Assembly: GCF_000938265.1 (NCBI RefSeq)
Contig: NZ_JYFC01000004.1
Location: forward strand, 287,486 to 351,485
DNA from: Agreia bicolorata
GTDB lineage: Bacteria > Actinomycetota > Actinomycetes > Actinomycetales > Microbacteriaceae
Direction of reading: 5' to 3'
DNA: 64,000 nucleotides
Shown one piece after another: positions 8,503 to 17,865 of the stretch (the first letter of the stretch is position 1; each line of letters begins with the position of its first letter). The translations under genes were made by a program, and so were the position numbers. The notes beneath the pieces are model-generated. The model saw only the letters and a list, made by a program, of their open reading frames with translations, was not told the origin of the DNA and did no database searches.

Positions 8503-10046
8503 ACGGCAGTGGATCTCAGTCGAGGCGAGGAGTAGCCGTCATCGAACTGCTGGCGTTGCGTCGAGCCGAGAACGCTGTGGTAGCGGAGGAGCAGATGAAC
8601 GGCGAAAGCGAACGTCAGCACTCCGATCACCCAGACGGCAAGCGGGGGAACGGGCAGAGCCCACCACCATTCGCGTTGGTTGTTCAGGTTCCAGCCTCCC
8701 ATGTCGACGCCCGTGAGGTACCGGCGCATGTTCACATGCAGCGCGATAGCATTCGCTACGATGATGGATCCTTCAACGAGATAGACCTGAACCCGGCCGA
8801 GCTGAGGTTCGCGATCACGCAGGTGGAAGAGTGCGACACCGGCGAACATGATGATGAGCGGAAGCACGTAGCGCGGCTGCACCCCACTGCCGACGACAGT
8901 GCTGCTCTGAACGAGGATGTACACGGGGATAGCGACGAGGGCGCCGGCGATCAGGCCGAGAACCAAGAGCTTGCGCCAGGTTGTGTGCGCGAGCGCCGCG
9001 AAGACGACGACGGCGAAGGCTGCAAGGCTCACGACGGACACGCTTCCGGGCATCCTCGTATCGAACCATCCGAGGGCCCAGGAGCCGAAAACGCCCGCCC
9101 AGAGAAGTGGGATGTCGAGAAGATTGCTCGTCAGGAGGAAGCCCGTGTCAGTCGTCGCGATCGTGGTGTCCGTACCCATTCCCGTCGAGGCTGCCGCGAC
9201 CTGATTCGAGGTCAAGTAGAGGGCGATCGACCCGACGACGATGAGAATAGGCAGGATGGTCAAGCGCCAGTACCCTTTTGCACGCTTGACTGTGAGAGCG
9301 ACGGCGACCCCCGCGCCGATGATCGCGTAGAGGGCTGAGTCGGCACGAGCTCCGGCACCAAGCCCGGCCGCGAGAAGCGCGAGCAATCCCAGGGCGACGC
9401 GCCTCCTCCCGGTCGTCTCGAAATAGCCCACCAGAGCAATCCAGACCGAGCCGCCCGAGATGATTGCCCAGGAACTGGGGTTGTTCGAGGCAAGTAGAAA
9501 CATGCCGAGGGGAACTATGCCCACGACCCACGACCAGACGAGCGTGCCGCGGCGTCGCCGAGGAAGGAGGGCGTAGAGCGCGGTCCAGAGAGCGACGAAG
9601 ATGGCGATGCTCACCATTCGCATCACGATGACCGACCTCTCGACGTCTTCAGAGGCGAACAGTCCCATGACTGCGTAGTAGACGGGGGGATACAGCCCCG
9701 TGGAGTTGAGTCGGACGGTCGGCACGAGCTTCGACGCCTCGCTACCCAAGATGGGCTCTTGGCACGCTGCGCTTACTGCGGGTGCGAATTTGTAGCATTC
9801 CGCTCCGTCACGTACGAGCTGAGGAACGAGGCGCTCGTTAGGTTGTGCGCCCGTCTCGCAGAGTCCGTCACGGACGCCGAGCCCGCACCACGTGCTGGCG
9901 AGGTGAAAGTCGTCGTCAGGGCTGGCGCCGACAGGGGAGGCCAGAGCCCAGCTCGCCAAGCTGAGGAACATGGCGAGGGGAAACACCACGAAGAGCATCA
10001 ACCGGGTCCGCTTTACGCGGTTGCGTTTCGGGGGAGTCGTCGTCAT
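8499..10046 (-). CDS. DUF2142 polytopic membrane protein (copy 3, diverged)
   Basis: 515 residues, about 11-12 hydrophobic helices. The post-helix-1 loop reads ALASPVGASPDDDFHLAS, aligning with SGPDEPAH of copies 1 and 2 but with three consecutive aspartates and a downstream Cys pair (WCGLGVRDGLCE). The mid-protein GSWALGWFDTRMPGSVS matches the GNFGWLDTPVP patch of the others. The tail is short and basic. ATG at 10046 follows the GT2 stop by 33 bases. The three copies in one locus suggest that several extracytoplasmic transfer steps use related enzymes. Function is inferred as for copy 1. Confidence 0.87.
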   Translation of the reverse strand: MTTTPPKRNRVKRTRLMLFVVFPLAMFLSLASWALASPVGASPDDDFHLASTWCGLGVRDGLCETGAQPNERLVPQLVRDGAECYKFAPAVSAACQEPILGSEASKLVPTVRLNSTGLYPPVYYAVMGLFASEDVERSVIVMRMVSIAIFVALWTALYALLPRRRRGTLVWSWVVGIVPLGMFLLASNNPSSWAIISGGSVWIALVGYFETTGRRRVALGLLALLAAGLGAGARADSALYAIIGAGVAVALTVKRAKGYWRLTILPILIVVGSIALYLTSNQVAAASTGMGTDTTIATTDTGFLLTSNLLDIPLLWAGVFGSWALGWFDTRMPGSVSVVSLAAFAVVVFAALAHTTWRKLLVLGLIAGALVAIPVYILVQSSTVVGSGVQPRYVLPLIIMFAGVALFHLRDREPQLGRVQVYLVEGSIIVANAIALHVNMRRYLTGVDMGGWNLNNQREWWWALPVPPLAVWVIGVLTFAFAVHLLLRYHSVLGSTQRQQFDDGYSSPRLRSTAV

Positions 10047-10079
10047 CAGATCATTCTTTTCGCGTGTGTCGTGCAGGAA

Positions 10080-11156
10080 CTAATCGTCGACCGTCCATTG
10101 CTTGATGAATGAACGGGGCAGGCGAGAACCCGCATCTCGCAGCCGTCCGTCGGTAATGTATCCGGGCATCATCAAGAGTGCCTGCAGAAGCCCGAGTGCG
10201 GTCGCCCGTACCTGAACTCGGGCATCCTTGTCTCGCCCGTTGCGCGCAAGACGTCGGAGCGCTTTGGCAAGGCTTCCACCAGTGCGCGCGACAGCAGACA
10301 GGAGCATGCGCAACGTGCCGTTGCGGGCCGTGACGAGAATACGGTTGCGCACGTTATGGCTGAGAAAGAAAGGCGACCGGATGCCGCTGGACGCGGCGTG
10401 ACGGTGCCACACGGTGGCGTCTTGTGCGTACCGAACGCTCCAGCCGGCTCGGCGCAGGCGCCAGGCCAGGTCTGTGTCTTCGTAGTACATAAAAAGTCGT
10501 TCGTCGAAGAGTCCAACCGAATCGAGAGCAGCGCGCCGAATGGCCGCCCCGCCGCCCGAGAATCCGAACACCTCGACGGGGCTGGTCTCGTCGTCGGTAG
10601 TGTCGAGCCACGAACGGTCCCTGCCGTTGCCGGAGCGCGAGACCTGGTTTCCAGTGCTATTGATGAGGGCCACGCCGGATCCGGGTGTGGCGTTGCGTGC
10701 GACCCGCTCCCACCGAGCGCCCGAAGCGGATACGTATGCCGTCGGCGACCCTGGAGCAGGAACGAACCGCCCACTCAGAAGAATCCGTGCGGTGATGGCG
10801 GCGACGCGGTCATTGCCGTCCTCGACGAGCGGCGCGACGATAGCGGAGATGAAGCCCGGAGCAGCGACAGCATCGTTGTTGATCAGCACGATCACGTCCC
10901 CCGTGGAGTTTGCGATCCCGAGGTTCACACCGCCGGCGAAGCCGATGTTCTTGGGGCTGCGAATGATGCGCACGTCAGGGTAGAACTGCGAGATCTGGCG
11001 ATCTGATCCGTCGGTCGATGCGTTGTCGACGACGACCACCTCGACATGGATGCCCGGCGTCTTCTGTTGCGAGAGCGACTCGATGCACTCGAGCACGAAG
11101 GCCCCGCCGTTGAAGTTCACGACAATGACGGTTGCCCGCAATTCGTCGTGCGGCAT
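10080..11156 (-). CDS. Glycosyltransferase family 2, WbbL-like rhamnosyltransferase
   Basis: 358 residues. The ATG at 11154-11156 (MPHDELRATV) is preferred over the upstream GTG at 11180 because GAGGAG stands five bases before it. Motifs: VIVVNFNGGAFVLECI, VVDNASTDGSD, KNIGFAGGVNLGIA, the metal site LINNDAVAAPGF, and the C-terminal catalytic block FGFSGGGAAIRRAAL, LFDERLFMYYEDTDLAWRLR and the histidine segment TVWHRHAAS. All are classic for WbbL/RfbN rhamnosyltransferases, some of which attach rhamnose to GlcNAc-PP-lipid in cell-wall linker synthesis. First gene of the leftward three-gene operon and divergent from the WsaF-like gene at 11254. Confidence 0.9.
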   Translation of the reverse strand: MPHDELRATVIVVNFNGGAFVLECIESLSQQKTPGIHVEVVVVDNASTDGSDRQISQFYPDVRIIRSPKNIGFAGGVNLGIANSTGDVIVLINNDAVAAPGFISAIVAPLVEDGNDRVAAITARILLSGRFVPAPGSPTAYVSASGARWERVARNATPGSGVALINSTGNQVSRSGNGRDRSWLDTTDDETSPVEVFGFSGGGAAIRRAALDSVGLFDERLFMYYEDTDLAWRLRRAGWSVRYAQDATVWHRHAASSGIRSPFFLSHNVRNRILVTARNGTLRMLLSAVARTGGSLAKALRRLARNGRDKDARVQVRATALGLLQALLMMPGYITDGRLRDAGSRLPRSFIKQWTVDD

Positions 11157-11253
11157 GGCTTCTCCTCGGTCGATCGGCACATGGTTAGGCTACTAGCTGT
11201 TCCGCGGCCGCCGATCGGTGCCGAGCACGAGAACACCGTTGAAGGAGATCACC

Positions 11254-12483
11254 GTGAGCTTGTTTTCTCGCGCCGTCACGTCGCTGAAGTCGGAAGGCCC
11301 GCGTCAGGCCGCTTCGAGGGTGTTCAACCGGCTCTCGATCGACCTCAACACCAACAAGCCCGGCGAATCGCTCGTTCATCCCGACGACGCCGTCGCGGTG
11401 GACTGGACGGTGCCGGCCCTGTTCGAGACAGATCTGCCCGCTCCAGTCACGAAGAACGTGAAGACCGCCTGGATTATCTCACCCCCCGGGCGCACGAGCG
11501 GCGGACACCAGAACGCCTTCCGCTTCATGGACTTTCTGGAGAAGGCCGGCCACTCCGTGACCGTGTACTTCTACACGACCGAGTCGAAGCCGATCGACCT
11601 GGCGGCCATTCGGCTGATGCTGCAGACGACCAGCGCATATCCCGACCTTCGCGGCGAGTTGCGCATCTACGACCAGGCCACGGGGCTGGATACCGACACC
11701 CAGGCCGTCTTTGCAACCGGATGGGAAACCGCATACCCGGCCCACCGGCATCCGACGAACGCCCGCCGTTTCTACTTCACCCAGGATTTCGAGCCCGCCT
11801 TCTATGCCTCGGGCAGCGACTACGTACTCGCGGAGAACACCTACCGCTTCGGGTTCCACGGCATCTCGGCGGGCAAGTGGCTGTCGAAGAAACTCACCGA
11901 CGACTACGGCATGCCGGGCGACCACTACGACTATGCGGTCGATAAGCAGCACTACTCGTTCACCAATACCTCAAGGCGAGGCGAGGTGCTGTTCTACGCC
12001 CGGCCCCCGACATCCCGTCGCGCTTTCGAGTTTGGCCGTCTCGTACTCACCGAGTTGCACCGTCTGCGGCCCGAGATCACGATCAACATGGTCGGCTGGG
12101 ATATCTCTCCCTACTGGGTGCCGTTCCCGTATGTGAATCACACTGCGCTCGACATCTCGCAGCTCAATGAGGTTTACAACCGCTGTGCCGCTGGGCTGAT
12201 CCTCTCTCTCACCAACATGTCGCTACTGCCGATGGAGGTGATGTCGAGCGGTGTGGTGCCGGTGGTCAACGACGCGCCGAACACGCGCGAGATCTTCGAG
12301 AGCCCGTACATGGACTATCAGCCGCTGTCGCCCGGGGCGATGGCTCGCCGCATGATCGAGATCGTGGATGACGCCCACCAGGTGGAGCACGCGCGCGAGA
12401 TGGCGGAATCCGTCGCTCGTATTGACTGGGCCGACCCCGGCGAGATGTTCATCGACGCCTTCGATCGGGTCATGGCGGGCTAA
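11254..12483 (+). CDS. WsaF-like glycosyltransferase family 4 (rhamnosyltransferase), copy A
   Basis: 409 residues. The GTG at 11254 has GAAGGAG six bases upstream; the longer frame from 11218 lacks an RBS. The protein shows the WsaF pattern: AWIISPPGRTSGGHQNAFRF, the signature FATGWETAYPA, RRFYFTQDFEPAFYASGS, then FYARPPTSRRAFEFG and the donor-site block GLILSLTNMSLLPMEVMSSG. WsaF of Geobacillus is a beta-1,2-rhamnosyltransferase of S-layer glycan assembly, so rhamnosyl transfer is the family-based expectation. G+C-rich codon use, unlike its paralogue directly downstream. Separated from that paralogue by 111 bases without a terminator. Confidence 0.88.
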   Translation: MSLFSRAVTSLKSEGPRQAASRVFNRLSIDLNTNKPGESLVHPDDAVAVDWTVPALFETDLPAPVTKNVKTAWIISPPGRTSGGHQNAFRFMDFLEKAGHSVTVYFYTTESKPIDLAAIRLMLQTTSAYPDLRGELRIYDQATGLDTDTQAVFATGWETAYPAHRHPTNARRFYFTQDFEPAFYASGSDYVLAENTYRFGFHGISAGKWLSKKLTDDYGMPGDHYDYAVDKQHYSFTNTSRRGEVLFYARPPTSRRAFEFGRLVLTELHRLRPEITINMVGWDISPYWVPFPYVNHTALDISQLNEVYNRCAAGLILSLTNMSLLPMEVMSSGVVPVVNDAPNTREIFESPYMDYQPLSPGAMARRMIEIVDDAHQVEHAREMAESVARIDWADPGEMFIDAFDRVMAG

Positions 12484-12582
12484 TGGGTTCTATGCACTGA
12501 CGATTTTCGGGGGCTACGCCGTAACGCGCCGCCAGCCTCCCACGAGATAGCGCTCGGAGCGGCAGTTACTGTGGGCGCCTAG

Positions 12583-12594
12583 TACCCTGTATCG
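12583..12594 (+). promoter_or_regulatory. -10 box TACCCT before a leaderless GTG start
   Basis: TACCCT at 12583-12588 is followed by six bases and the GTG at 12595, with no Shine-Dalgarno sequence in the preceding 20 bases. This suggests a separate promoter for the five-gene export block and a leaderless message. Confidence 0.55.
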
Positions 12595-13827
12595 GTGAGC
12601 TCCCTAAATAAGGCCCTGATCGTCCTAAAAGAGCAAGGTGTCGTTGCCCTGATCAACAAGGTGCGCCATCGCTTTCGCGCGGTGCCACCTCCCGTCCCGG
12701 GCACCGTCAAGATCGGCTTCCTCGTCAAGACAGAAGATGCGAGTCGAGTTGACTGGAGCATCCCCCATCCGGCGGTTGTCGATCCGATCGTGATCGATAA
12801 GGATAGGCTCACCGTTGCGTGGATCATGTCGCCCCCCGGTGAGTCAAGCGGGGGACATCAGAACATCTTCCGCTTCATGAGCTTTCTCGAAGCGGCGGGG
12901 CACACGATCAAGGTGTACATCTACAGCGCTCATGCTCCTTACTCAATTCCGCTCATCAAAGAGATGATCAAGTCGTCTCCGTCGTATCCGAATGTCAAGG
13001 CAAGCATCGAGACATATACGGATGCCGGCGTCTCGAGCGATGTCGATGCGATCTTCGCGACCGGTTGGGAGACTGCTTATCCGTCCTTCCTCGATTCGTC
13101 TCCCGCAAGGCGCTTCTACTTCGTGCAGGACTATGAGCCGTATTTCTACTCCGTCGGATCTGACGCTGTTCTCGCCGAAAATACGTACAGATTCGGATTT
13201 CATGGAATCACCGCGGGGGGCTTCCTCGCTCACAAGCTCGCAAATGATTTCGGTATGACAACATCGTCTTTCGACTTCGGTGCCGATAGCACGATGTACA
13301 AGATCACGAATGAGTCGCGGCGAAAAGAGGTCTTCTTCTATGCGCGACCGGTGACCGCCCGCCGAGGGTTCGAACTGGGAATCCTCGCCCTCGAACATTT
13401 CGCTAGAGCTCGGCCGGATTACACCATCAATCTCGCTGGCTGGGATGTGAGTTCTTACGACATACCGTTCGAATACACGAATCTGAAAGACCTCAAGATA
13501 GATCAACTAAACGAGGTCTACAACAGGTGTGCCACGGGTCTCGTCATTTCTTTGACGAATATGTCGTTGCTTCCACTTGAGCTGTTGGCGGCGGGGGTTA
13601 TCCCGGTGGTCAACGACGGTCCGAATAATCGTTTGGTCAGCGACAACCCGTACCTCGCGTACACTGCGCCGGCGCCCCATGCCCTCGGTCAGAGAATGGT
13701 AGAAATCGTCGATCGAGCCGATCTGCCGCAGTATGCCCGTGAAGCGTCAGAAAGCGTGAGAGCCACTGATTGGGCGACCTCAGGCCGTACCTTCGTCAAA
13801 TTGTTCGAAGAAGCTATTCGTGGCTAG
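12595..13827 (+). CDS. WsaF-like glycosyltransferase family 4 (rhamnosyltransferase), copy B
   Basis: 410 residues, collinear with copy A: WIMSPPGESSGGHQNIFRF, IFATGWETAYPSF, RRFYFVQDYEPYFYSVGSD, FYARPVTARRGFELG and GLVISLTNMSLLPLELLAAG. Both proteins are therefore full-length and probably active, acting on successive residues of the same glycan. Copy B uses far more A/T-ending codons (aaa, aat, att) than copy A, so this is not a recent tandem duplication. First gene of the block that continues into the epimerase, GT2 and ABC exporter; it overlaps the epimerase by eight bases. Confidence 0.88.
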   Translation: MSSLNKALIVLKEQGVVALINKVRHRFRAVPPPVPGTVKIGFLVKTEDASRVDWSIPHPAVVDPIVIDKDRLTVAWIMSPPGESSGGHQNIFRFMSFLEAAGHTIKVYIYSAHAPYSIPLIKEMIKSSPSYPNVKASIETYTDAGVSSDVDAIFATGWETAYPSFLDSSPARRFYFVQDYEPYFYSVGSDAVLAENTYRFGFHGITAGGFLAHKLANDFGMTTSSFDFGADSTMYKITNESRRKEVFFYARPVTARRGFELGILALEHFARARPDYTINLAGWDVSSYDIPFEYTNLKDLKIDQLNEVYNRCATGLVISLTNMSLLPLELLAAGVIPVVNDGPNNRLVSDNPYLAYTAPAPHALGQRMVEIVDRADLPQYAREASESVRATDWATSGRTFVKLFEEAIRG

Positions 13828-14749
13828 GTGTCTTGTCGTAGGCGCTAACGGATTTATCGGCTCTCATCTCGTCGACGAACTCGTTCGGACGGGCCACTCC
13901 GTGACAGCGTTCGACCGGTTTTCGGGCAGTACATCGATGTTCACCGCGTCGGGCGTGCGCATCGTGGCTGGGGACTTCATGAACGTCGCGGACATAGGAG
14001 AAGCCGTCGATGGGCAGGATTTTGTTTTTCATTTCCTTTCGACCACCACACCCGCAACCGCTGAGAACGATCCCACCATGGACGTTCGAACGAATATCGC
14101 GTCGAGCATCGAACTCTTTCAGCACAGTGTTGACGCGGGAGTCCAGAAGATCTTCTTTGCTTCCACGGGCGGCGCAATATACGGAAACCAACCTGAACCA
14201 GTTCTCAATGAGAATCTTCGTCCCTTGCCCGTGTCGCCCTATGCGATCGGCAAACTCGCGATCGAAGGGTACCTTCGCTATTTCCGGACCAAGTACGGCA
14301 TCGATACGGTTGCGTTTCGGATATCGAATCCGTACGGACCGCGCCAGCGTGCTCACAAAAAGCAAGGGGTGATCCCTATCTTTCTGAACCGTATGCAGCA
14401 GGGTCTTCCGATCACAGTGTTTGGAGATGGCAGCATGGTTCGGGACTATCAGTATGTCGACGACACCGTGAAGATGATGGTGAGCACGGTGGGACGAGAA
14501 CTTGATCATGATGTGTACAACATCGGCAGCGGCAGGGGCGCCACGCTGACGGAGGTTCTCGAGGTCATGAGAACGGTGACCGGCATCGACCCGCTCGTGG
14601 AACACAAGCCCATCCCGTCGACGTACCTCGACCGGGTGGTTCTGGACACTTCCCGGTACGAGAAGCAGTTCGGACAGTTGGCGCCCAGGACTCTCGAAGA
14701 TGGAATTCGTTCAACATGGAATCATCTCGTCTCGGAGGGACACCAGTGA
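13820..14749 (+). CDS. NAD-dependent epimerase/dehydratase (extended SDR)
   Basis: 309 residues. Rossmann motif VVGANGFIGSHL at residues about 6-17 and catalytic YAIGK following a serine patch (ASTGGAIYG); NPYGPRQ and YQYVDDTV are typical of UDP-glucose 4-epimerase/UDP-glucuronate epimerase relatives. It would make a nucleotide sugar for the adjacent transferases. GTG start at 13820 with AAGAAG six bases upstream; overlaps the WsaF-like gene by eight bases and the following GT2 by four (GTGA). Which hexose is converted cannot be told. It is distinct from galE at 32767 and from the epimerase at 17900. Confidence 0.85.
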   Translation: MARCLVVGANGFIGSHLVDELVRTGHSVTAFDRFSGSTSMFTASGVRIVAGDFMNVADIGEAVDGQDFVFHFLSTTTPATAENDPTMDVRTNIASSIELFQHSVDAGVQKIFFASTGGAIYGNQPEPVLNENLRPLPVSPYAIGKLAIEGYLRYFRTKYGIDTVAFRISNPYGPRQRAHKKQGVIPIFLNRMQQGLPITVFGDGSMVRDYQYVDDTVKMMVSTVGRELDHDVYNIGSGRGATLTEVLEVMRTVTGIDPLVEHKPIPSTYLDRVVLDTSRYEKQFGQLAPRTLEDGIRSTWNHLVSEGHQ

Positions 14750-15735
14750 CCAATTCTGTTGACGCAACAGTCGCAATTCTCACCTACAACGGGGAGACAT
14801 ATCTGGAAGCAATCCTCGGAGCGCTGTCCGTGCAGCGGTTCGACGGTACGTATGAAGTACTGGTCATCGATTCCGGCTCGAGCGATGCAACACTCGATAT
14901 TGTTCGTCGGCACCCGGAGGTAAGGCTTCACCAGATCCCGAACTCTGAGTTCGGACACGGTAAGACAAGGAATCTTGCGGCAGGGTTGGCCAATGGAACA
15001 TATATCGCCTATCTGACCCACGATGCCATCCCCGCGACAGATCGTTGGCTGCACGAGATTACGGCTCCGCTTCGAGATAGCGGTCTTGACGTTAGAGGGG
15101 TCATGGGTAAGCAGATCCCCAGGCCCGGGTGTTTTCCCTTGCTCAAGTACGAGATCAGGATGGTCTTCGCGGGGTTCGGCCCTGATTTTGGAACCACAGT
15201 TTTCTACGACGACGGTTTCGCAGACAATCAAGGTCTTATCGATGCCCTCGCTTTCTATTCCGACGTGAACTCTGCGACAACAACAAAGTTTCTCCGCGAG
15301 CACATCCCATATCGCGACGTTCGCTACTCCGAAGACATGATGTTCGGCGAGGACATCATCAAGGCCGGGTTGAGAAAGGCGTATGCTCCCAGAGCCTCCG
15401 TCGTTCATTCCAATGACCTGACCTTGGCGGAATATCGCAGGCGCATTTTTGATGAGACCGTTGCGTTGAGGCAGATCGGCAAACCGATTCAGCCGTTGGC
15501 GCGGAAAGGCCAGTTCATCCTGACAGCTCGCGGCATACTCGCTGATTCCGTCCGTATTATGAAGGACTCCGAGTACAGCTGGAAACGAAAGCTTTATTGG
15601 CTCGCTTCCAATCCCCGGTACCACGTAGCCAAGTGGGCGAGTTATCGAGTCGCATCATTGGTTGACCTCAGCGACGCGGAGGCAATTCGGGCCGGGTCGC
15701 TCGAGCACAGTCGAAAAACGAAGGACGAAGTATGA
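14746..15735 (+). CDS. Glycosyltransferase family 2, rhamnosyltransferase-like
   Basis: 329 residues. The GTG at 14746 overlaps the epimerase stop (GTGA) and is preceded by GGAGG seven bases away, a better start than the in-frame ATG at 14716. GT-A motifs: VAILTYNGETYLEAIL, VIDSGSSDATLD, a GHGKTRNLAA loop and YLTHDAIPATDRW as metal site. The segment HIPYRDVRYSEDMMFGEDI carries conserved acidic residues of the rhamnosyltransferase RfbN/WsaD type. A C-terminal amphipathic region could touch the membrane. It lies just before the exporter genes, so it may add late residues or a terminal modification. Low-G+C codon use for this genome. Confidence 0.85.
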   Translation: MTNSVDATVAILTYNGETYLEAILGALSVQRFDGTYEVLVIDSGSSDATLDIVRRHPEVRLHQIPNSEFGHGKTRNLAAGLANGTYIAYLTHDAIPATDRWLHEITAPLRDSGLDVRGVMGKQIPRPGCFPLLKYEIRMVFAGFGPDFGTTVFYDDGFADNQGLIDALAFYSDVNSATTTKFLREHIPYRDVRYSEDMMFGEDIIKAGLRKAYAPRASVVHSNDLTLAEYRRRIFDETVALRQIGKPIQPLARKGQFILTARGILADSVRIMKDSEYSWKRKLYWLASNPRYHVAKWASYRVASLVDLSDAEAIRAGSLEHSRKTKDEV

Positions 15736-16658
15736 CATTGGCGGACGCAGAAAGACGCGCCGAGAAAATCTCAACGATGGACTACGTGACGGTCGGGGAG
15801 AAGCAGAAGTTCTTCCGCGGTTCAGCGTCGTCCATCGCGGACATCTGGCGCCACCGGGAGTTGATGGGTCTCCTCGTCAGACGCGAGATCAAGGCGAGGT
15901 ACAAAGACAGCTCGTTGGGCATCGTCTGGAGTCTCCTCCGGCCATTGGTGCAACTCGCTATCTATTACTTCGCTGTCGGACAGATTCTGGGGGCTGCTCG
16001 ATCCGTACCTGATTTCGCGATCTTCATCTTCATCGGAATTACGATGTGGGGTCTTTTCAACGAAATCCTCAACAACAGCACGACGTCGATTCTGAATAAC
16101 TCGGGCTTGGTCAAGAAGGTCTACTTGCCTCGCGAGATATTCCCATTCAGCACTGTCGGCGGAGCGCTCTTCAACTTCGCCATGCAGTTGATCGTGCTCC
16201 TGGCAGCGATATTGGTGCTTTCGACGTTCCCGCTCGGTCCGGACCTACTTCTTGCGCCCCTCGCCATTCTCTCGCTCGTTGTCTTTGCCACGGCGATCGG
16301 TCTCGTACTCTCTGCCATAAATGTCTATTTTCGAGATGTGCAGCATCTTGTCGAGATCGCTACCATCATCCTTTTCTGGGCTTCGCCGATCGTGTATTCC
16401 TTCACCTTCGTACACAAGGCTTTGAATGGCAACTGGCTCGAACAGGCCTATCTCATGAATCCTGTCACGACCGCGGTGTTGGGAATGCAGAAGGCCCTAT
16501 GGGCCGAAGGCAGCACTGCAACCGGTGCCCAAGAGCAGTACTGGCCGCCCTATCTTGAGCTTCGCCTTGTCGTCACTTTGTTGCTCAGCGTCGTACTTCT
16601 CTGGCTGGCACAACGCATATTCGCCCGTTTGCAGGGCAACTTCGCACAGGAGCTGTAA
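15732..16658 (+). CDS. ABC-2 polysaccharide exporter permease (Wzm/TagG type)
   Basis: 308 residues. Cytosolic N-terminus with the LLVRREIKARYKDSSLGIVW element that precedes transmembrane helix 1 in ABC-2 polysaccharide exporters, then six hydrophobic helices and the late FWASPIVYSFTF and NPVTTAVLG segments. It forms the membrane channel for a lipid-linked polysaccharide with the ATPase encoded two bases downstream. ATG overlaps the GT2 stop (ATGA). In actinobacteria such pairs export galactan, teichoic-type or rhamnan polymers; here the neighbouring WsaF-like genes point to a rhamnose-containing chain. Confidence 0.92.
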   Translation: MTLADAERRAEKISTMDYVTVGEKQKFFRGSASSIADIWRHRELMGLLVRREIKARYKDSSLGIVWSLLRPLVQLAIYYFAVGQILGAARSVPDFAIFIFIGITMWGLFNEILNNSTTSILNNSGLVKKVYLPREIFPFSTVGGALFNFAMQLIVLLAAILVLSTFPLGPDLLLAPLAILSLVVFATAIGLVLSAINVYFRDVQHLVEIATIILFWASPIVYSFTFVHKALNGNWLEQAYLMNPVTTAVLGMQKALWAEGSTATGAQEQYWPPYLELRLVVTLLLSVVLLWLAQRIFARLQGNFAQEL

Positions 16659-16660
16659 CC

Positions 16661-17851
16661 ATGTCATCGCCGAGAACACTTGTTGAAGTAAAAGACGTTT
16701 CCAAACGCTTCATCATGCACAAAGACAAGACGATCAAAGAGAGGCTCGTGAACTTCAGGGCGGCCGACAAACATCGAGATGATTTTTGGGCTCTGAAGGA
16801 CATCAACCTCGATATCGAGGCCGGAAGCACGGTCGGGCTCGTGGGTCACAACGGCTCCGGAAAGAGCACGCTGCTCAAGGTGATCGGCGGAATCATCGAG
16901 CCCACGTCGGGCACCGTGAGGAGACGAGGCCGACTCGCGGCACTACTCGAACTCGGCGCGGGTTTTCATCAGGACCTCACTGGCCGTGAAAACGTGTATC
17001 TCAACTCGGCGATCCTCGGTCTGACGCGCAAGCAGACCGATAAGTACTTTGACGCCATCGTCGACTTCTCGGGAATTGAAGACTTCATTGACACTCAGGT
17101 GAAGTTCTACAGCTCGGGAATGTATGTACGCCTCGCCTTCGCGGTTGCCGTGCACGTGGATCCAGACCTACTCCTCGTCGATGAGGTGTTGGCGGTCGGT
17201 GATGAACCATTCCAGCGCAAGTGCATGGACAAGATCGGCGAGTTCCAGCGTGAAGGCCGCACCATCGTTCTCGTGAGCCATTCGTCAGAACAGGTAGGAC
17301 GACTCTGCGATCGTGTAGTCGTACTGGACCACGGCGACATGATTCACGACGGCAACGCCGTGGACGGTTTGAGAGTTCTTCGCTACGGCTTCGAGCAGGC
17401 GCGGTTGCTCGAAGAAGAGGAGAAGAAGCCCGAGGAGATCTCACACGCCAAGATCGCATCGATCAGCGCTGATTCTCGTGAGAAGAACGAAAGGGGCGCG
17501 ATCGTCGCGAAATCCGATCTCACGCTCTCCTACACATACGAGCTTCAGCGCAATCAGGAGCCGCTTGTGGCCGGAATAGCTATCGAGACCTTGACCGGTC
17601 AGCCGGTATACGGGCTCAACACCCGAATGCTGGGGATGTCCATCCCCGACGTGGTTGGAACGCACACGGTCGATTTCGTGCTCCGGCGACAGTCGCTCGG
17701 CGCCGGTCAGTACCTCGTTCGTGGAAGTCTCGAGGAACTGGCGGGAAGATCGCTCGACCGGTTGAACCCTGCATCAACCTTTGAGGTCGATGTGCCGACG
17801 GTCGGATCAGGAATGGTGAGTATCGACGCCGAGGGGCTGGTCAGGCAGTAA
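16661..17851 (+). CDS. ABC polysaccharide exporter ATPase with C-terminal Wzt-like domain
   Basis: 396 residues. Walker A GHNGSGKST at residues 62-70, ABC signature region FYSSGMYVRLAFA, Walker B LLLVDEVLAVGDE and switch histidine LVSHSS, all in the first 240 residues. A further 130 residues (from about 265) form a beta-rich extension (LSYTYELQRNQEPLVAGIAI, PVYGLNTRMLG, QYLVRGSLEE) resembling the Wzt carbohydrate-binding domain, which in some O-antigens recognises the completed chain end and gates export. This suggests that chain length or termination is read out by the exporter here too. ATG two bases after the permease stop. Confidence 0.93.
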   Translation: MSSPRTLVEVKDVSKRFIMHKDKTIKERLVNFRAADKHRDDFWALKDINLDIEAGSTVGLVGHNGSGKSTLLKVIGGIIEPTSGTVRRRGRLAALLELGAGFHQDLTGRENVYLNSAILGLTRKQTDKYFDAIVDFSGIEDFIDTQVKFYSSGMYVRLAFAVAVHVDPDLLLVDEVLAVGDEPFQRKCMDKIGEFQREGRTIVLVSHSSEQVGRLCDRVVVLDHGDMIHDGNAVDGLRVLRYGFEQARLLEEEEKKPEEISHAKIASISADSREKNERGAIVAKSDLTLSYTYELQRNQEPLVAGIAIETLTGQPVYGLNTRMLGMSIPDVVGTHTVDFVLRRQSLGAGQYLVRGSLEELAGRSLDRLNPASTFEVDVPTVGSGMVSIDAEGLVRQ

Positions 17852-17865
17852 AGCAGTCCTGAATC

